A DNA stretch of 64,000 nucleotides, taken from the NCBI RefSeq assembly GCF_900109605.1, contig NZ_FOAM01000005.1:287534-351533 (forward strand). Direction: 5' to 3'. The position numbers were made by a program, and so were the translations under genes. The notes beneath the pieces were generated by a model, which worked only from the letters and a program-made list of their open reading frames with translations, was not told the DNA's origin and did no database searches. This DNA comes from Xaviernesmea oryzae (lineage in GTDB: Bacteria > Pseudomonadota > Alphaproteobacteria > Rhizobiales > Rhizobiaceae). Below, piece by piece: positions 61,567 to 64,000 of this stretch; the stretch's first letter is position 1, and each line of letters starts with the position of its first letter.

Positions 61567-62596
61567 GGGTTCGTCTACTCCAATTGATTGGACAGGAGAA
61601 GGCCAGCGGCATGACGGCTGGCCTCTTCACAGCCTTGGACCAGCTGCACGGTGATGTCCGGAGGATGTTGGGTCAAGGCGGACAACGGCTTCGCGTGCGC
61701 TCGTCCGACACCAAAGACTGAAGACACGGGTCCCGAATCGGGCTCAGATCCGGGATGCTTCCTGCAGGCCATCGTCTGCTACAGACGGAAGAATGTAATC
61801 GACTGACAGAGTCGATCGCCCGGATGCCAGCGACTTTTTGTGCGCTGCATGCCTCGAGCCGGCGTCATTGGATTGGCCTCATCTCAAGACCGATGTCCGG
61901 GCGGCGAGCGGCTACCTCAAACGTAAACGCTGAGGACGACATCGCGCTGGCTAGCATAGCGCCTGATCGGCACAAGCAGCACTTTACGGGTTATTTTCAC
62001 GCTTTTCATCGAAAGAACGGACAGACCCTTGGCACCCATACGCATGGAACGGCGGACGCCACGCTCGCGCATGCTTCGTATGTTTACACTTACCAATAGC
62101 GAGCGGAACGTGCGCAAGATCGGTTTGCCGGGCGATTTCGCGGTGGACGACATTAACCCTTCCGAAACCAAAAAGCCGCCAGATCTTGACCGGAAGCGCC
62201 TTGCGATCCACAGATTTTGTGGCGAGACGATACAGGTCTTCCAGCTCTAGTCCCTGGCAACCAGGACAAGGGACGTCGAAGAGCCGGCGAAAGGCAGAGC
62301 CTTTCAGGACGTCGGACGCATCGGTCGCGATCCGGTCAGCTCCGGTTCATCTTGGGCGGCCTAGACATGAGGTGTGCAGAGCCGCGCTGCGGGATCGCAA
62401 CAGCGATGTGCAGCAAAGCGAAGGCATCGAAAAGCCGACTGCCCGTCCCCGTCGCTCGATCAGAGCGCGGGACGCGGCAGGGAATGAAAAGGCCGGAATG
62501 CGGGGGCAGATCCGGCCGAAAGGAAAAACCCTCAGCCTGCGCACCCGCGCTCCTTCAGACAGGATCGCCGGCGCCAGGTGGAACAGGAGAAACACC
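61567..62596. other. ~1-kb gap without a supported gene
   Basis: Several short frames overlap on both strands but none has a recognisable motif, good ribosome site or consistent codon use. The stretch could hold gene remnants or a non-coding RNA; I could not support either. Confidence 0.5.
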
Positions 62597-62857
62597 ATGC
62601 ATGGGGCACGGACCGTTCAGGCCGACATCCAATATATCAACACCTTCGACTTCTACCGGCTGGTGGATGAGAAGATGCGGGCCAAGGGCTGGGATGGCCA
62701 GATCTATGACGAAAGCCTGAACCAGAGCGTCATGGAAACGCTGCTGGTCGACTACAAGATCTGGCCGGAATGCTGGAAGTCGCTGCTCGACGATAGCCAG
62801 CGCAGCAGCCTGATGAAGGAGGCCGCAGCCTCCCGTCGCCAGCGCCGGGCGAGCTGA
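62597..62857 (+). CDS. Hypothetical 86-residue protein
   Basis: A small soluble, charged protein (YINTFDFYRLVDEKMRAKGW) with ATG at 62597 preceded by AGGAG at a normal distance. Composition looks like a real protein (aromatic-rich, helical C-terminus KEAAASRRQRR). No domain is recognised. A longer in-frame extension upstream is probably spurious. Confidence 0.65.
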   Translation: MHGARTVQADIQYINTFDFYRLVDEKMRAKGWDGQIYDESLNQSVMETLLVDYKIWPECWKSLLDDSQRSSLMKEAAASRRQRRAS

Positions 62858-63083
62858 CAGGCGCAGCCTCTGTCAGGCGCCGTCCGCAACACGGACCGCG
62901 CCTGGCACGACGGGGATGTGAGCGCATTCCCTGCCTCCGAAGGACACGACATTCTTGACACCGCAGGCCATGGCTAAAAGAGGCATCCGACAGCTCTGGC
63001 GCTCACGGGAGGGAGGATGGCTTTGGACCTGCTCGGTCTGAACCTGTCCGTCACGATCCACACCCGATTGCGGGAGCAAAATC

Positions 63084-63317
63084 TTAGGCGAAAGCCGCTG
63101 ATCCCTCTCGCCATCCGCTCTGATCGGGACAACGAAAGGATAGGCTGAGAGCGACGTTGCCCAGCAGGTCATGATCGCAATGCAGATGAGGCAGCCGGCC
63201 GTCGACAAGATAATCGATGTGGTCGCGATGAAGCTCGGCCTCGCGGCCACGCCACGACTCGCGAACATGGTCAGGGCCTGCCTGGCGGCCCTGCGTCTTC
63301 TTCTCACTGATCTTCAC
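63084..63317 (-). pseudogene. Degenerate His-rich metal-protein remnant
   Basis: A 77-codon frame (GTG start, no ribosome site) contains ELHRDHIDYLVDGRLPHLHC followed by DHD. It closely recalls short histidine-rich proteins of alphaproteobacterial zinc-responsive loci, whose core reads like GDHVDYLVDGHLHHPHGDH. Several expected His and Cys positions are Arg, Pro or Leu here, as if decaying. It lies about 270 bp from, and divergent to, the disrupted zinc-regulated GTPase gene. The family match is from memory and moderate. Confidence 0.35.
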
Positions 63318-63519
63318 ACGCGCCGCCCATGGCGGTCTCGATCAAGGCGCGAACCTGCGCGTCAGCCATGGAAAAGATGGCGCTCTGCTCCCTCCCGCCT
63401 GCCGGTCAACATCCGGGCCGTCAGAAACCTTGAGCCGCTTTCAAACCGTGCGCAGACGCCTGTTCACCGACGTCGGTCCGGGACCGTCGTATCGGCTCCC
63501 TCTTCGACGCGCTTTGCCC

Positions 63520-63565
63520 TTGACACCGTTTTAGCGCGACTCTAAAAACGTAATGTTATAACGTT
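63520..63565 (+). promoter_or_regulatory. Promoter with Zur-box-like palindrome
   Basis: TTGACA (63520-63525), 17 bp, then TAAAAA (63543-63548). Just downstream, AATGTTATAACGTT (63552-63565) is a near-perfect dyad centred on GTTATAAC, the core of alphaproteobacterial Zur boxes. It stands 20 bp before the ATG of the truncated COG0523 gene, as expected for a zinc-repressed gene. Confidence 0.65.
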
Positions 63566-63584
63566 TTTTGAAAAGGAGTTGCCG

Positions 63585-63647
63585 ATGCCCTCCCCTATGA
63601 TTGCCGACAGCCGTCTGCCTGTTACCGTGCTCTCCGGCTTTCTAGGT
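63585..63647 (+). pseudogene. COG0523 (CobW/ZigA-like) GTPase gene, 5' fragment broken by an IS
   Basis: Translation from the ATG at 63585 (AAAAGGAG upstream) gives a start ending in SRLPVTVLSGFLG, the typical N-terminus of zinc-metallochaperone COG0523 GTPases, in which GFLG continues into the P-loop GAGKTT. Here similarity stops exactly after GFLG at a CTAG, and the frame runs into insertion-element DNA and a stop at 63708-63710. The GTP-binding loop is therefore lost. With the Zur-box-like promoter, the intact gene was probably zinc-starvation inducible. The remainder of the gene, if still present, lies beyond the window. Confidence 0.8.
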
Positions 63648-64000
63648 GTGGAGCCTCAAGAGGTTGTCCCCGGTGAGACCGAGGCGACTGATAGGTGTTT
63701 GCGCTTTTAGGCTGCCATGTGGCCTGTGCCAATTGTACATGTGGTTCCACACGGGCAGATGCATTTTTCGATGCTCGGATGAGGGATAGGCGCGAGCATA
63801 AGCCCATTCCTTCAAGGCTGTCTGGATGAAGCGTTCGGCTTTGCCGTTGGTCTTGGGCGTGTAGGGTCTGGTTCGGATATGCTTGAGCCCGAGCGCCTTG
63901 CAGGCCTTTGCAAAGTCCTTGGCTTTGTAGCACGCGCCATTGTCGGTCATGACGCGCGTGACGGTGACGCCGAGGCTTGCATAATAAGCGACTGCTGCCT
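63642..64000 (-). CDS. IS481-family transposase, C-terminal part
   Basis: The frame enters from the right edge and ends at the TAG at 63642-63644, so only about 118 C-terminal residues are visible. The rve integrase core shows the second catalytic Asp in VMTDNGACY, then RTRPYTPKTNGKAERFIQTA with the catalytic Glu and EWAYARAYPSS, and WHRPHGSLKAQTPISRL at the end. All are IS481-family features. The stop codon is formed by the CTAG target sequence at the junction. The transposase is oriented opposite to the gene it interrupts. Confidence 0.9.
   Translation of the reverse strand, partial: AAVAYYASLGVTVTRVMTDNGACYKAKDFAKACKALGLKHIRTRPYTPKTNGKAERFIQTALKEWAYARAYPSSEHRKMHLPVWNHMYNWHRPHGSLKAQTPISRLGLTGDNLLRLHT
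63646..64000 (-). mobile_element. IS481-family insertion sequence, partial
   Basis: The element starts directly after CTAG (63642-63645), where the COG0523 reading frame loses similarity, and continues to the window edge. Known IS481 elements favour CTAG targets and duplicate them, which fits. The terminal inverted repeat cannot be verified because the other end is outside the window. Confidence 0.8.

Noticed and set aside
61755..62250. Possible gene remnant on either strand
   Set aside because: Frames are short, lack ribosome sites and show no motif; treated as non-coding.
1..64000. CRISPR arrays, rRNA genes, classical riboswitches
   Set aside because: I saw no regularly spaced direct repeats, no rRNA-like stretch and no recognisable riboswitch core upstream of the cysE, sodB or transporter genes.

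Overview
The window looks like accessory chromosome or a large secondary replicon of a GC-rich alphaproteobacterium, most likely a Rhizobiaceae/Rhizobiales member. Grounds are the density of ABC uptake systems and LysR/ArsR/GntR/ROK/SorC regulators, a HutC-type repressor, a BigR-type sulfur repressor, a MucR/Ros-type protein, and a palindromic intergenic element of a kind that is frequent in rhizobial genomes. Species cannot be fixed from sequence alone.

Layout. 1-3.7 kb: a histidine/polar amino-acid ABC transporter (minus strand, ATPase cut by the window edge) divergent from a hutC-like repressor. 3.9-5.1 kb: a BigR-like ArsR repressor with a split YeeE/YedE transporter. 5.2-16.2 kb: a divergent sugar-catabolic locus. 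The minus arm has a ribose-type ABC importer, two short-chain dehydrogenases and triosephosphate isomerase. The plus arm has a two-subunit transketolase, an FGGY kinase and a SorC-type regulator. This is the logic of a pentose/polyol pathway ending in DHAP and xylulose-5-P. 16.4-20.4 kb: a MYG1 protein, an unusual MucR variant with a histone-like tail, and a LysR/SDR pair. 20.5-25.1 kb: GMC oxidoreductase, enolase-superfamily dehydratase and a flavin monooxygenase.

25.5-29.2 kb holds the most notable system: a family 2A encapsulin shell gene overlapping a cysteine desulfurase gene that carries a ~185-residue disordered N-terminal extension (the expected cargo), followed by serine O-acetyltransferase. 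Together they form a sulfur-handling protein nanocompartment.

29.9-37.7 kb: an amino-sugar-like ABC importer operon with a BadF-type kinase and a SIS-domain isomerase/deaminase, facing a ROK repressor across a good terminator. 37.8-43.5 kb: three divergent regulator/enzyme pairs. 43.7-49.2 kb: a DUF2267-like protein, aldo/keto reductase, haloacid dehalogenase, dual-specificity-type phosphatase and two c-type cytochromes. 49.4-53.4 kb: Fe-type superoxide dismutase, a TumE/TumA-type toxin-antitoxin pair whose promoter carries a palindrome touching the start codon, an orphan HicB-like protein, and a membrane protein/ClpP-like pair. 53.4-60.2 kb: class IV aminotransferase, LysR, GST, a PAS-GAF-GGDEF-EAL protein and an L,D-transpeptidase. 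60.9-64 kb: tRNA-Pro(CGG), small exported and hypothetical genes, then a decayed zinc locus. In it a Zur-box-preceded COG0523 GTPase gene is broken in its P-loop by an IS481-family element that runs off the window.
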